Positions 1 to 6,574 of a stretch of DNA of 8,138 nucleotides are shown piece after piece. The position numbers and the translations under genes are program-made. The notes under the pieces were generated by a model, which did not search any database, was not told the DNA's origin, and worked only from the letters and a program-made list of their open reading frames with translations. The stretch's first letter is position 1. The number at the start of each line of letters is the position of its first letter. Source of the DNA: Treponema sp. (lineage in GTDB: Bacteria > Spirochaetota > Spirochaetia > Treponematales > Breznakiellaceae); the NCBI GenBank assembly GCA_031257595.1, contig JAIROH010000001.1, positions 1-8,138 on the forward strand, in the 5' to 3' direction.

Positions 1-1695
1 TCCCCTGTGAGTCCGCTTTGGCCTCAATCCAGGACGGCGGAGCCTCCGATAAGCGCCGAGCCTATCTGGGAGCAGGATCTCAGGGGGGACGTTATCGGTC
101 TTCCGTTCCTCCAGGCCGAATCGGCCGTTGTCGTGCTAAAACAGGGTTATATCAAATCCTACAGCAGGCTGGGAAACTGGCTTTGGACCTACCAGGCCGG
201 CGAGGAGCTGACTCCTCATATCACCCGGGCGCGGGAAGGTACAAGTTATGTATGTACCGCAAGCGGAACGGTTATCGCGATTAACCGGGTCGGCCGTGAA
301 CTGTGGAAACTTAATCTTGGATCCCCGATAACGGCGCCTGTTATTGTCGGCTGGGACGGCCGCCTTTTCATTCCCGTGGGAAGTAAAATATACTGCCGTA
401 CCGCGTCGGGCTATTCGCTGTGGATGGAGGACCTGGGAAGCCCCGTTTTTGTTTCTCCGATACTGGATCATCGGGGCGGCCTGGCGATGGTTCTCAACAA
501 CAACGAATTTGTCCTGGTAAGTCATCTAAGCCACGTTGAACGTTTTCAGCTGCGGGAAAAACCGCTTCACATTGTCCCTCTGGAAGTTACCGGGGGGAAA
601 GATTCGTTTTACCTGTTTTACGCTTCCGGGGCCATCGATCGCATATACCGGGATGAAAATTTCGCCCTGACAAGCGAATCCCTGCCTCCCCTGTCCCAGA
701 CGCCCGCCGCCGCGATAAACTGGAAAGAAAACGCCGCGGTAACGCTTAGGGACGGGAGGGTTCAGCTGTTGTCCGTTCCCGACGCCCGTGTGCTCTGGAC
801 CGGCGACAGTCATGAGACCAGGGCGGAACGGGGAGAGGGCAACCTTGGCCCGTACTGGGCGGCAATGCAGTTCGATGAACGGGGCGTATATACGCTTTCC
901 GCGAAAGGAGTTACCGGTTTCAGGACTTCCGACGGAAGGCGGCTCTGGATCCTCCGTGTTACCGGAGCCGCGGCGATTCCCTCATTCAGCGACGAAGGCT
1001 ACCTTTATTCAGGGGGAACCGACCGCATTCTTCATGCCTACCGTATTGAAGAGCGGAAGCGGAACATACCCCGTTCCCTCTACGGCCCGATGCCGGAAGG
1101 TTCTTACGGTCTGGGGAACCCGCCGCCGTCGTCCTGGGCGCAGCTTGGCAACAGCCGTTTTGATCCGGTAATCGCAAAAACCATGCACGATACGATAGAG
1201 GCGTCGATAAAACAGGGGCAGATAGGAGAGGACGAGACCGATTATGTCGCCTACCTTATGGAAATGGCGGGAATTTCCCTTGCCCCAACCTATTCGCCGG
1301 TCAGGCCCCAGCTCCAGATTGGGGAACGGGTGGAGTTTATCAGGCTGCTGGGCTACCTCGGTTCCCGCGAGACGGTGCCGTTCCTTGCGACGCTGTTTTC
1401 AAGAGATCCGGAGCCGATCATAAAATCCGCCTGCTGTGAAGCCCTGGGGCGGATCGGCGTCGATCCCGGCGGGGACGCGATACGGGTTTTTACATTCCTG
1501 CTGGCGCCGGACAACGCTACGCAGGATCCTTCCACGCTGATGGCCGCGGCGACGGCGACAAAGAACCTCTGCCTTTTTTCCGGGCCTCCCTTAAGCGATG
1601 CCGGGATACGGCTTCTGCGGGCCTTTGGGGCTACGGATTTCCCCACGAGGGTCAAACGGCACGCGGCGGCGGAACTGGAAAGCCTTTTTAAATGA
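1..1695 (+). CDS. PQQ-like beta-propeller protein with C-terminal HEAT-like domain (5' truncated by window)
   Basis: The frame is open to the left edge, so the gene starts upstream. GTG at 7 is only the first possible start inside the window, and a signal peptide, if any, would lie outside. Numbered from that GTG, residues about 45-350 carry repeated PQQ-like blades of the form G-x-hydrophobic-x-(6-8)-G-x-x-L/R-W: 'GTVIAINRVGRELW' at 87-100, 'GYIKSYSRLGNWLW' at 47-60, and similar segments at 127-139, 251-264 and 300-314. This is the BamB/WD40-like propeller fold, normally a protein-interaction scaffold in the periplasm or at the envelope. A Pro-rich linker (about 352-376) leads to a helical region (about 385-562) with HEAT-like repeats, e.g. 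'RLLGYLGSRETVPFLATLF' near 446-464 and 'IIKSACCEALGRIG' at 471-484. Stop is TGA at 1693-1695. The gene converges on dus with 23 bp between stops. No catalytic residues are apparent, so an enzymatic PQQ dehydrogenase is unlikely. Precise function is unknown. Confidence 0.85.
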   Translation, partial: SPVSPLWPQSRTAEPPISAEPIWEQDLRGDVIGLPFLQAESAVVVLKQGYIKSYSRLGNWLWTYQAGEELTPHITRAREGTSYVCTASGTVIAINRVGRELWKLNLGSPITAPVIVGWDGRLFIPVGSKIYCRTASGYSLWMEDLGSPVFVSPILDHRGGLAMVLNNNEFVLVSHLSHVERFQLREKPLHIVPLEVTGGKDSFYLFYASGAIDRIYRDENFALTSESLPPLSQTPAAAINWKENAAVTLRDGRVQLLSVPDARVLWTGDSHETRAERGEGNLGPYWAAMQFDERGVYTLSAKGVTGFRTSDGRRLWILRVTGAAAIPSFSDEGYLYSGGTDRILHAYRIEERKRNIPRSLYGPMPEGSYGLGNPPPSSWAQLGNSRFDPVIAKTMHDTIEASIKQGQIGEDETDYVAYLMEMAGISLAPTYSPVRPQLQIGERVEFIRLLGYLGSRETVPFLATLFSRDPEPIIKSACCEALGRIGVDPGGDAIRVFTFLLAPDNATQDPSTLMAAATATKNLCLFSGPPLSDAGIRLLRAFGATDFPTRVKRHAAAELESLFK

Positions 1696-1718
1696 CGGCG
1701 TAGTTCCCGCGGCCCTGT

Positions 1719-2780
1719 TCAGCAAGCTTGTATTATTTTCTGATATTGGGCGATCGTTTCGGCGTGTACGAGCTGCCGCCTGAGCCGGGCGCCTCCGGCA
1801 ATGCCGGGAAGGCCCATGACCCCTTTGGTATAGGCGCAGAATTGTTTGCGCATTTCAAGACAGGCCGCTTTTTCGCCGATATCCCCGGCCAGCGCCTCAA
1901 GATGGCGAAGCCCCGCCCGGAGGCGTTCCGCGGGATCGGGCGGAGTCCAGCTTCCCCGCGTTAAAAGGGACTTCGCGGCGCTGAAGATAAACGGGTTTCC
2001 CATCGCCCCCCTGGCAAACATAAGCGCGGCGCAGCCGGTTTCCTCAAACATATGTTTTGCGTCTTCCGGGCCGTACAGATCCCCCGATCCGGCAACCGGA
2101 ACCGGGATCCTCGTTACCAGGTCGGCAATAAGGGACCAGTCGCTTTTGCCGCCGTACATCTGGCTTCGGGTTCTGGGATGAAGGCTTACCATGGCCGCGC
2201 CCGCCTCAACCGCCACGCGGGCACATTCGGCGTAATTTTTGGAAGCGGCATCCCAGCCCGAGCGCATTTTAACCGTAACCGGGACGCCGCCGAGCTTTTC
2301 GGCGCTGGCGGCGACCATTGCCTCCAGGGCCCTGCCGAGCCGGGGCGGGTTCCGCATCAACGCGGAACCCGCCCCGTTCTTTACCACTTTGGGAACAGGG
2401 CAGCCGGCGTTAAGATCCACAAGGTCGGGCCTGAGCGGCGCGAGAAGGCGGCAGGCCATGCCCAGCGTATCCGGCTCGGCGCCGAAAAGCTGGATTGCGT
2501 GGCATTTTTCCGACGTTCCCCGGGCCAGCAGCGGATGGGCGGTTTCCAAAAACGTCATGCCGCGATCGGAACGGGACGTTTCCGGGTTCGGGGAAAGCCC
2601 GTAACGGGCGGGATTGCGAACCAGGGCTTCCGCGGAAACAAGCTCGGTAAAACACAGATCGGCGCCCTGTTCGGCGCAGATCGACCGAAAAGCCCTGTCG
2701 GTATAACCCGCCACCGGGGCAAGGAAGAGGTTCCCCGGAAACCCCAGGACAGGCCGGTACAGGCCGGGAACGAAAGACAT
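1719..2780 (-). CDS. dusB: tRNA-dihydrouridine synthase (DusB/NifR3 type)
   Basis: FMN-dependent, NADPH-using cytosolic enzyme that reduces specific uridines in tRNA D-loops to dihydrouridine. The 353-residue product shows the Dus TIM-barrel signatures in order: 'LAPVAGYTDRAFR' at 20-32 (FMN-binding N-terminus), 'ELVSAEALV' near 46-54, 'IQLFGAEP' 96-103, 'DLNAGCPVPKVVKNGAGSA' 122-140 with the catalytic Cys127, 'VKMRSGWD' 170-177 (FMN-contacting Lys171), 'HPRTR' 201-205, 'GSGDLYGPEDA' 231-241, and the phosphate-binding 'FARGAMGNPFIF' 255-266. A helical C-terminal domain (about 285-350) fits DusB. The start at 2780 was chosen because family homology begins a few residues later. The frame stays open to an ATG at 2969, but that extension would run through the divergent promoter and is Arg/Lys-rich and unrelated to Dus. 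The start is preceded only by a weak purine stretch (AGGCGG). Residues about 66-92 look longer than the usual Dus loop. The DusB paralogue assignment is less certain than the Dus family. Confidence 0.93.
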   Translation of the reverse strand: MSFVPGLYRPVLGFPGNLFLAPVAGYTDRAFRSICAEQGADLCFTELVSAEALVRNPARYGLSPNPETSRSDRGMTFLETAHPLLARGTSEKCHAIQLFGAEPDTLGMACRLLAPLRPDLVDLNAGCPVPKVVKNGAGSALMRNPPRLGRALEAMVAASAEKLGGVPVTVKMRSGWDAASKNYAECARVAVEAGAAMVSLHPRTRSQMYGGKSDWSLIADLVTRIPVPVAGSGDLYGPEDAKHMFEETGCAALMFARGAMGNPFIFSAAKSLLTRGSWTPPDPAERLRAGLRHLEALAGDIGEKAACLEMRKQFCAYTKGVMGLPGIAGGARLRRQLVHAETIAQYQKIIQAC

Positions 2781-2828
2781 CCGCCTATGATAATTCAGTT
2801 GCCGCCGCGCGGCAAGTGATCGGCGCCG

Positions 2829-2844
2829 CCCAAAAAGTTTTGGG
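2829..2844. promoter_or_regulatory. Hyphenated palindrome, operator-like, in the divergent dus/padR region
   Basis: CCCAAAA-AG-TTTTGGG is a perfect 7-bp inverted repeat with a 2-bp centre. It lies 49 bp upstream of the dus start and 27 bp upstream of the padR -35 box. The geometry suits a dimeric regulator or a small hairpin in a dus leader. It does not match the ATGT-N8-ACAT type reported for some PadR operators, so the binding protein is unknown. Confidence 0.35.
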
Positions 2845-2868
2845 AATTTGGGATGAATTTCAAAAATA

Positions 2869-2912
2869 TACTTGACAGCCGTATTAATTTGATATATAAT
2901 ATTACTTGACAG
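2869..2912 (+). repeat. Direct repeat TACTTGACAG x2 across the promoter
   Basis: TACTTGACAG occurs at 2869-2878 (overlapping the -35 box) and again at 2903-2912 (over the predicted start site), 34 bp apart, close to three helical turns. The second copy has no -10 hexamer at the right distance, so it is not a second promoter. The position is where a repressor would block RNA polymerase. Chance duplication of a 10-mer cannot be excluded. Confidence 0.5.
2872..2900 (+). promoter_or_regulatory. Sigma-70 promoter of the padR operon (perfect consensus)
   Basis: TTGACA at 2872-2877 and TATAAT at 2895-2900 are both exact consensus hexamers with the optimal 17-bp spacer, in an AT-rich island unlike the surrounding GC-rich DNA. 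Transcription should begin near 2907, giving a leader of about 75 nt to the padR start. Such a strong promoter usually needs tight repression, which fits autorepression by the PadR protein it drives. Confidence 0.85.
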
Positions 2913-2939
2913 GAATAAATTAACGTCAGACAGAATACA

Positions 2940-2953
2940 TCCGCCGGGGCGGA
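2940..2953 (+). other. Small GC hairpin in the padR leader
   Basis: TCCGC-CGGG-GCGGA forms a 5-bp stem with a 4-nt loop, ending 15 nt before the AGGAGG ribosome-binding site of padR. It could affect translation or mRNA stability. There is no T tract, so it is not a terminator. Confidence 0.3.
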
Positions 2954-2968
2954 GAATTATTTCAGGCA

Positions 2969-2977
2969 AGGAGGAGG
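2969..2977 (+). promoter_or_regulatory. Ribosome-binding site of padR; bears on TTG versus ATG start
   Basis: AGGAGGAGG gives two overlapping Shine-Dalgarno cores. The spacing to TTG at 2983 is 5-8 nt, while the spacing to the in-frame ATG at 2989 is 11-14 nt. The TTG start is favoured by spacing, the ATG by codon type; the products differ by two residues. Confidence 0.7.
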
Positions 2978-2982
2978 AAAGA

Positions 2983-3435
2983 TTGCCTATGGATACACGG
3001 AATGGATATCAAACAGACCACGAACCCCGTTTGTCTTCGGACCTGCTGCGCGGACACACGGAAACCATTGTGCTGGGGATTCTGCACCGGGGCGATGCCT
3101 ACGGTTTTGAAATTTACAACACGATACTTGAACGGACCGGGGAACGCTACGAACTCAAGGAAACGACCCTGTATTCCAGTTATAAACGGCTGGAACAGGA
3201 AAACTGCATCAGTTCGTACTGGGGAGACGAAACCCAGGGCGCCCGTAGGCGTTACTATCACCTGACCGACAAAGGCCGGGAAACCTACCGCCGGAATATG
3301 CGGGACTGGGAATTTACCCGGAACATTCTTGACGGTCTTATGGGGGTTCCCGAAAAACCCGAAAACCCGTCAAAAGAAACCGGGGATCAAACAGCCGGCC
3401 GGAACGGTACGGCAAAAAGCAAGGAGAAAAAATGA
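2983..3435 (+). CDS. PadR-family transcriptional regulator
   Basis: A 150-residue DNA-binding repressor of the PadR family. The winged helix-turn-helix spans about 18-105: 'LLRGHTETIVLGILHRGDAYG' begins the domain (21-41), the recognition helix region 'TTLYSSYKRLEQENCI' is at 61-76 (PadR pattern xLYxxLxRLExxGxI), and the basic wing 'RRRYYHLTDKGRE' is at 88-100. A short helix (about 107-120) may serve dimerisation, as in small PadR-s2 proteins. The last 30 residues are polar and probably disordered. The stop overlaps the next start by 4 bp (ATGA), so the two are translationally coupled. This regulator-plus-HAAS-membrane-protein arrangement is a recurrent PadR module. The perfect promoter and flanking repeats suggest autoregulation (inference). 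Start TTG 2983; ATG 2989 is the alternative. Confidence 0.93.
   Translation: MPMDTRNGYQTDHEPRLSSDLLRGHTETIVLGILHRGDAYGFEIYNTILERTGERYELKETTLYSSYKRLEQENCISSYWGDETQGARRRYYHLTDKGRETYRRNMRDWEFTRNILDGLMGVPEKPENPSKETGDQTAGRNGTAKSKEKK
3421..3426 (+). promoter_or_regulatory. Ribosome-binding site inside padR for the HAAS gene
   Basis: AAGGAG at the 3' end of padR lies 5 nt before the ATG at 3432. It supports that start and the ATGA-coupled translation of the pair. Confidence 0.75.
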
Positions 3436-4406
3436 AAACAAACGACTACGTTCAATCCCTTTTTAAGGATTACGAAGAAACACCGGAACTGAAGGATTTT
3501 ATCGAAGAGCTTCAAAGCAACCTGGAAGACCGCATCGCGAGCCTCGTAAAAAAGGGTCTCCCGGAAAACGAAGCCTTCGCGAAAGCCACGGCGGAACTGG
3601 GAGACATCGGCGTCCTGGCCGGCCAGATGAGCCTGAAACGCCGCCAGGAAGTGTACCAGGACGCCTACCTGGGGATACGGCGTTACATGAAAGCGCCGAG
3701 GGTCATCGCCTATGTGTTTTTCGGCGCGGTACTGGCCTTTGGGTTCATCACGGCGGCGCTGGCGTATTTTTCAACGCGCGGAGAAATTGTACCGCAGGCA
3801 GACCTCCTTGATCCCTCGGGTCCCGCTGGTCTGGTTCCCCTGTTCGGGGTCCTTATGCCGTTTACGACCCTGGGGATTGCGGGTTTTGTCTTTTTGGGCC
3901 TTACCCAGGAAAGCTCCGCGCTGTACCCGATGGGGAAAAAACGCGCCCTGTGGTACAGCCTGGCCGCCGTGTTGATTACGTTCGGTCTTACAATGATGCC
4001 TCTTGCCTATTTTGCCACTCAAAAGGACATCTCGCCGCTCAGCGCCATCGGTATGCTTATCCCGTTTGGGCTTCCCGGCGCCGCCCTGCTCGCGTTTCTC
4101 ATACTGACCGAAAAAAGCAGGTTTAAGCCCTGGATGAAGGATCGGGCCACGGAGGCGCTGAAAAAAGAGCACGAGATGATGTCCGATCCGGCGGTGACCC
4201 GTTTCGGCCTTTTTTCGGGCGCTATATGGATAGGCGCCGCCGCCTGTTTTTTTCTGTTTGGTTTCCTGGCCGGTTTTAGGTATTCCTGGACAGCCTTTGT
4301 GTTTGCCATCGCCCTGCAGCTCATGGCGCACGGCATGCTTTACAAAACCGGCGCCGCGGGAAAAGCGCCGGAAGCCCGGCGGCCCGATTCAGAAACGGAG
4401 GCATAA
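3432..4406 (+). CDS. HAAS-domain (permease-prefix/DUF1700-like) six-helix membrane protein
   Basis: A 324-residue integral membrane protein. Residues about 1-72 form a soluble helical domain ('ELKDFIEELQSNLEDRI' at 19-35, 'GLPENEAFAKATAELGDI' at 42-59), the HAAS/permease-prefix pattern commonly encoded next to padR genes. Predicted membrane helices are at about 91-113, 133-157, 172-194, 205-226, 259-281 and 285-303. Helices 1-2 and 3-4 are an internal duplication: 'LAYFSTRGEIVP' (110-121) matches 'LAYFATQKDISP' (191-202), and 'GVLMPF' (139-144) matches 'GMLIPF' (207-212). The last two helices resemble the usual HAAS-protein ending. The C-terminal 20 residues are charged and cytosolic. The family has no firmly established biochemical role; partners of PadR are generally thought to act in membrane or envelope signalling. 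Function here is inferred from context only. Confidence 0.82.
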   Translation: MKTNDYVQSLFKDYEETPELKDFIEELQSNLEDRIASLVKKGLPENEAFAKATAELGDIGVLAGQMSLKRRQEVYQDAYLGIRRYMKAPRVIAYVFFGAVLAFGFITAALAYFSTRGEIVPQADLLDPSGPAGLVPLFGVLMPFTTLGIAGFVFLGLTQESSALYPMGKKRALWYSLAAVLITFGLTMMPLAYFATQKDISPLSAIGMLIPFGLPGAALLAFLILTEKSRFKPWMKDRATEALKKEHEMMSDPAVTRFGLFSGAIWIGAAACFFLFGFLAGFRYSWTAFVFAIALQLMAHGMLYKTGAAGKAPEARRPDSETEA

Positions 4407-4433
4407 CAGGCGGTATGGTACAAAAACGCCGGC

Positions 4434-4449
4434 GCCCCGCGGACGGGGC
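4434..4449 (+). terminator. Weak hairpin after the padR operon
   Basis: GCCCC (4434-4438) pairs with GGGGC (4445-4449) around a 6-nt loop, 28 nt after the operon stop. The following sequence (CTTGTTCATTG) is only partly T-rich, so intrinsic termination would be inefficient, and read-through into the helicase gene is plausible. Confidence 0.25.
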
Positions 4450-4450
4450 C

Positions 4451-4480
4451 TTGTTCATTGTTCCCTTTAACGGCTATACT
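4451..4480 (+). promoter_or_regulatory. Candidate promoter of the helicase gene
   Basis: TATACT at 4475-4480 is a good -10 box (5 of 6). The best -35 is TTGTTC at 4451-4456 with an 18-bp spacer, only 3 of 6. Transcription would start near 4487, leaving a leader of about 8 nt before the ATG at 4495. That fits the lack of a clear Shine-Dalgarno (only GCGGA is present). Read-through from padR is the alternative. Confidence 0.35.
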
Positions 4481-4494
4481 GACAGCGGAATTTT

Positions 4495-6261
4495 ATGGAA
4501 TTTAGCGAACTACAGCTTCACGAGGACCTTCAAAGGGGCATTGCCGACGCGGGCTATGTTACCTGTATGCCGGTTCAGGAACAGGTTTTGGTCAACGCGT
4601 TCGGCGGCCAGGATCTGTATGTCCAGTCGCAGACGGGGACGGGTAAAACAGCCGCCTTTCTCATCGTCATCTTTCAGCGCCTTCTTACCGAGCCTCTTTT
4701 GGGAGGGAAAAAAGCCCTGATTATGACGCCCACAAGGGAACTTGCCGTCCAGGTTGAAGAAGAAGCCAGGGCCCTGGGAAAGTACCTTCCTTTCAAAACA
4801 GGGAGCTTTTACGGCGGCGTGGGCTATGCCCAGCAGTACCGCCTTTTGCAGGACAACGTGCAAATCCTCGTTGGCACCCCCGGACGGGTGCTTGACTTAA
4901 ACAAATCGGGCCGCATGAACCTTATGGATGCGGCTTTTCTCGTTATTGACGAAGCGGACCGGATGTTCGATATGGGTTTTTATCCGGATCTCCGCAAGCT
5001 TATAAAAGTCGTTCCCCCCGCCGACCGCCGCCAGACGATGCTGTTCAGCGCGACGCTTAACAGCTGGGTGAAAAATCTCGCCTGGGAATATACCAAAACT
5101 CCCCGCGAAATTGAGATAGAACCGGAAACGGTTACTGTCGACGAGGTTGAACAGATCCTGTACCATGTCCATTCGGGCGATAAAATGCGCCTTCTTCTGG
5201 GGATTATCGAGCGGGAAAAGCCGGAAAGCGCCATTATCTTCTGCAATACAAAGCGTTACGCGGAAATCGTAGCCAAGCGCCTTAGGGTGAACGGCATAGA
5301 CTGTGAATTTATCATAGGCGATCTTCCCCAGGTAAAACGGCTCAAGATCATCGACGATGTCAAGAGCGGAGTGACGCGGGTTCTGGTCGCCACCGACGTA
5401 GCCGCCCGGGGGCTTGATATTGAAAACCTTGCCCTGGTGGTAAATTACGACCTTCCCGTCGAGGCGGAAAACTATGTCCACCGTATCGGGCGGACCGCAC
5501 GGGCGGGCAAAACCGGAAAGGCCGTAACCCTGGCAAGCGAACAGGACGTATACGAGCTTCCCGATATCGAAAGATATATCGGAAAAAAGATAGTTTCTCA
5601 AATCGCCGGCGAAGATCTTTTTGCCGCGGACAAGAGCGAAGGCCTTAAAATACGCACCGATTTTTACGACGACCGTGACTACAGGCGCGGCGCAAGGGAC
5701 GGCCGCGGAACCGGTGAGCGCCGCGGCAGGCGGGAAACCGGCGGAAGGACCGGTAAAACCGCGGGAACCAGTGAAGGCCGCGCCGGGGAAAGAAAGCCCG
5801 GAGAACGGCGCGGCGCCGAAAGCCGGCGTTCCGGCCCGGAAGCCGGGAACCGCCGCGTCCGCGAAACCGGCCGCGGCGGAACGGGCCGAACCGGAACAAA
5901 CCGGGAAGAACGGCGCGGATCCTCGGCAGGCGAACAGCGCAAGACCGCCGATTTCCGGCTTTCGGAGCTTTCTTTTGAACAGCGCATGACCTACTACAAA
6001 AAAAAATACGGCGACCAGGCAGGTCAAAACAACCGGGACAGCCGGGCCGAAAACAAACAGCGTCCGGCCGGCCGCGGCAACGGCCGGAGTAGAGGCAGAC
6101 AGCGTCCGCAAAGCCGTGACCACAGTGAAGCAAGGCCGGAGAGCCGGCCAGGCGCTGAAGCGCAAAAAACCGAAAAAGACCGGACAAAGGCCGGAACGCC
6201 GGAAAAGAAACAGGGCCTTGTCGGGAAACTGCTGGGAATTTTCAAAAAGAAAGAACATTAG
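4495..6261 (+). CDS. DEAD-box ATP-dependent RNA helicase with long RG-rich C-terminal tail
   Basis: Cytosolic ATP-dependent RNA-unwinding enzyme of the RhlB/RhlE group, acting in mRNA decay, ribosome assembly or cold adaptation. All motifs are intact in 588 residues: Q motif region around 'FSELQLHEDLQ' (3-13) with 'PVQEQ' (26-30), motif I 'SQTGTGKT' 45-52, Ia 'PTREL' 79-83, Ib 'TPGR' 128-131, II 'DEAD' 152-155, III 'SAT' 185-187, IV 'IIFCNTK' 247-253, V 'ATDVAARGLD' 299-308 and VI 'HRIGRTARAGK' 329-339. The core ends near 370. Residues about 392-570 are low complexity, rich in Arg, Gly, Glu and Thr, as in RNA-binding tails of degradosome helicases. Two ordered-looking islands interrupt the tail: 'LSELSFEQRMTYYKKKYG' (489-506) and a basic amphipathic end 'GLVGKLLGIFKKK' (574-586). 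The tail inflates apparent open frames on other frames and strands; none of those is protein-like. Start ATG at 4495 fits the family N-terminus. The exact subfamily is not resolved, so no symbol is given. Confidence 0.96.
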   Translation: MEFSELQLHEDLQRGIADAGYVTCMPVQEQVLVNAFGGQDLYVQSQTGTGKTAAFLIVIFQRLLTEPLLGGKKALIMTPTRELAVQVEEEARALGKYLPFKTGSFYGGVGYAQQYRLLQDNVQILVGTPGRVLDLNKSGRMNLMDAAFLVIDEADRMFDMGFYPDLRKLIKVVPPADRRQTMLFSATLNSWVKNLAWEYTKTPREIEIEPETVTVDEVEQILYHVHSGDKMRLLLGIIEREKPESAIIFCNTKRYAEIVAKRLRVNGIDCEFIIGDLPQVKRLKIIDDVKSGVTRVLVATDVAARGLDIENLALVVNYDLPVEAENYVHRIGRTARAGKTGKAVTLASEQDVYELPDIERYIGKKIVSQIAGEDLFAADKSEGLKIRTDFYDDRDYRRGARDGRGTGERRGRRETGGRTGKTAGTSEGRAGERKPGERRGAESRRSGPEAGNRRVRETGRGGTGRTGTNREERRGSSAGEQRKTADFRLSELSFEQRMTYYKKKYGDQAGQNNRDSRAENKQRPAGRGNGRSRGRQRPQSRDHSEARPESRPGAEAQKTEKDRTKAGTPEKKQGLVGKLLGIFKKKEH

Positions 6262-6267
6262 TGTTCT
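6252..6267 (+). other. Small hairpin over the helicase stop codon
   Basis: AGAACA-TTAG-TGTTCT is a 6-bp inverted repeat whose loop contains the TAG stop. It is AT-rich and lacks a T tract, so it is not a convincing terminator, but it abuts the outer edge of the large palindrome. Confidence 0.3.
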
Positions 6268-6283
6268 GACAAAATCAAATTGT

Positions 6284-6319
6284 CTAACGGCAACAAAACC
6301 CACGTTGCTGCTTAGTGGG
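6284..6319 (+). other. Local hairpin with possible H-type pseudoknot in the left arm
   Basis: CTAACGGCAAC (6284-6294) pairs with GTTGCTG-C-TTAG (6304-6315): 11 pairs including one G-U, with one bulged C. The 9-nt loop ends in CCCAC (6299-6303), which is complementary to GTGGG at 6315-6319 just after the stem, so an H-type pseudoknot is possible. It competes with the long palindrome's CAAAACCCAC block. Confidence 0.4.
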
Positions 6320-6427
6320 GCAGGCACATGCGCCCGTACCCAAAAAGCGCCGGACGCCTTTATGGGGATACAGGCCGGCGGCGGCAAAGCCCACAAGCGC
6401 CCTAGCCGATCATCGCCGTTTCTGACG

Positions 6428-6448
6428 GACGCTTTGGCGTCGCTTTTT
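6428..6448 (+). terminator. Apical hairpin plus T5: candidate intrinsic terminator of the helicase gene
   Basis: GACGC-TTTG-GCGTC is followed by GC and TTTTT (6444-6448). The stem is only 5 bp but is the tip of the 335-bp palindrome, so the complete transcript fold would be much more stable. It would end the helicase mRNA about 185 nt after its stop. The opposite strand has no T tract, so it works in one direction only. Confidence 0.4.
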
Positions 6449-6574
6449 CCGCAGGATGTCGGATGCCCGCCCGGAGCTTTCCGCCGCCACCCTTGTCAAA
6501 CAAAGGCGTCCGGCAATCCCGGTTACCGGCGCACGCGCATGTATCACCCCCGGCGATGTGGGTTTTGACGCTAT

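Noticed and set aside
2052..2819. 255-codon plus-strand open frame
   Set aside because: Antisense to dus, whose motifs are intact; the translation is not protein-like.
2906..2911. Second TTGACA as the -35 of another promoter
   Set aside because: No -10-like hexamer lies 16-18 bp downstream.
2781..2969. N-terminal extension of dus to the ATG at 2969
   Set aside because: It would cross the divergent padR promoter, and the added residues do not belong to the Dus fold; family homology starts just after 2780.
5621..6187. Several open frames on both strands over the helicase tail
   Set aside because: They are low-complexity by-products of the Arg/Gly-rich coding sequence, with no domain and no ribosome-binding site.
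6281..6320. Integron attC site, suggested by GTCTAAC at 6282-6288
   Set aside because: There is no matching GTTRGRY partner box or integrase, and the sequence is better explained as part of the large palindrome.
4897..6396. 499-codon open frame on the minus strand opposite the helicase
   Set aside because: It is antisense to intact helicase motifs; its length comes from GC-rich codon bias and the RG-rich tail, and the translation shows no recognisable domain.
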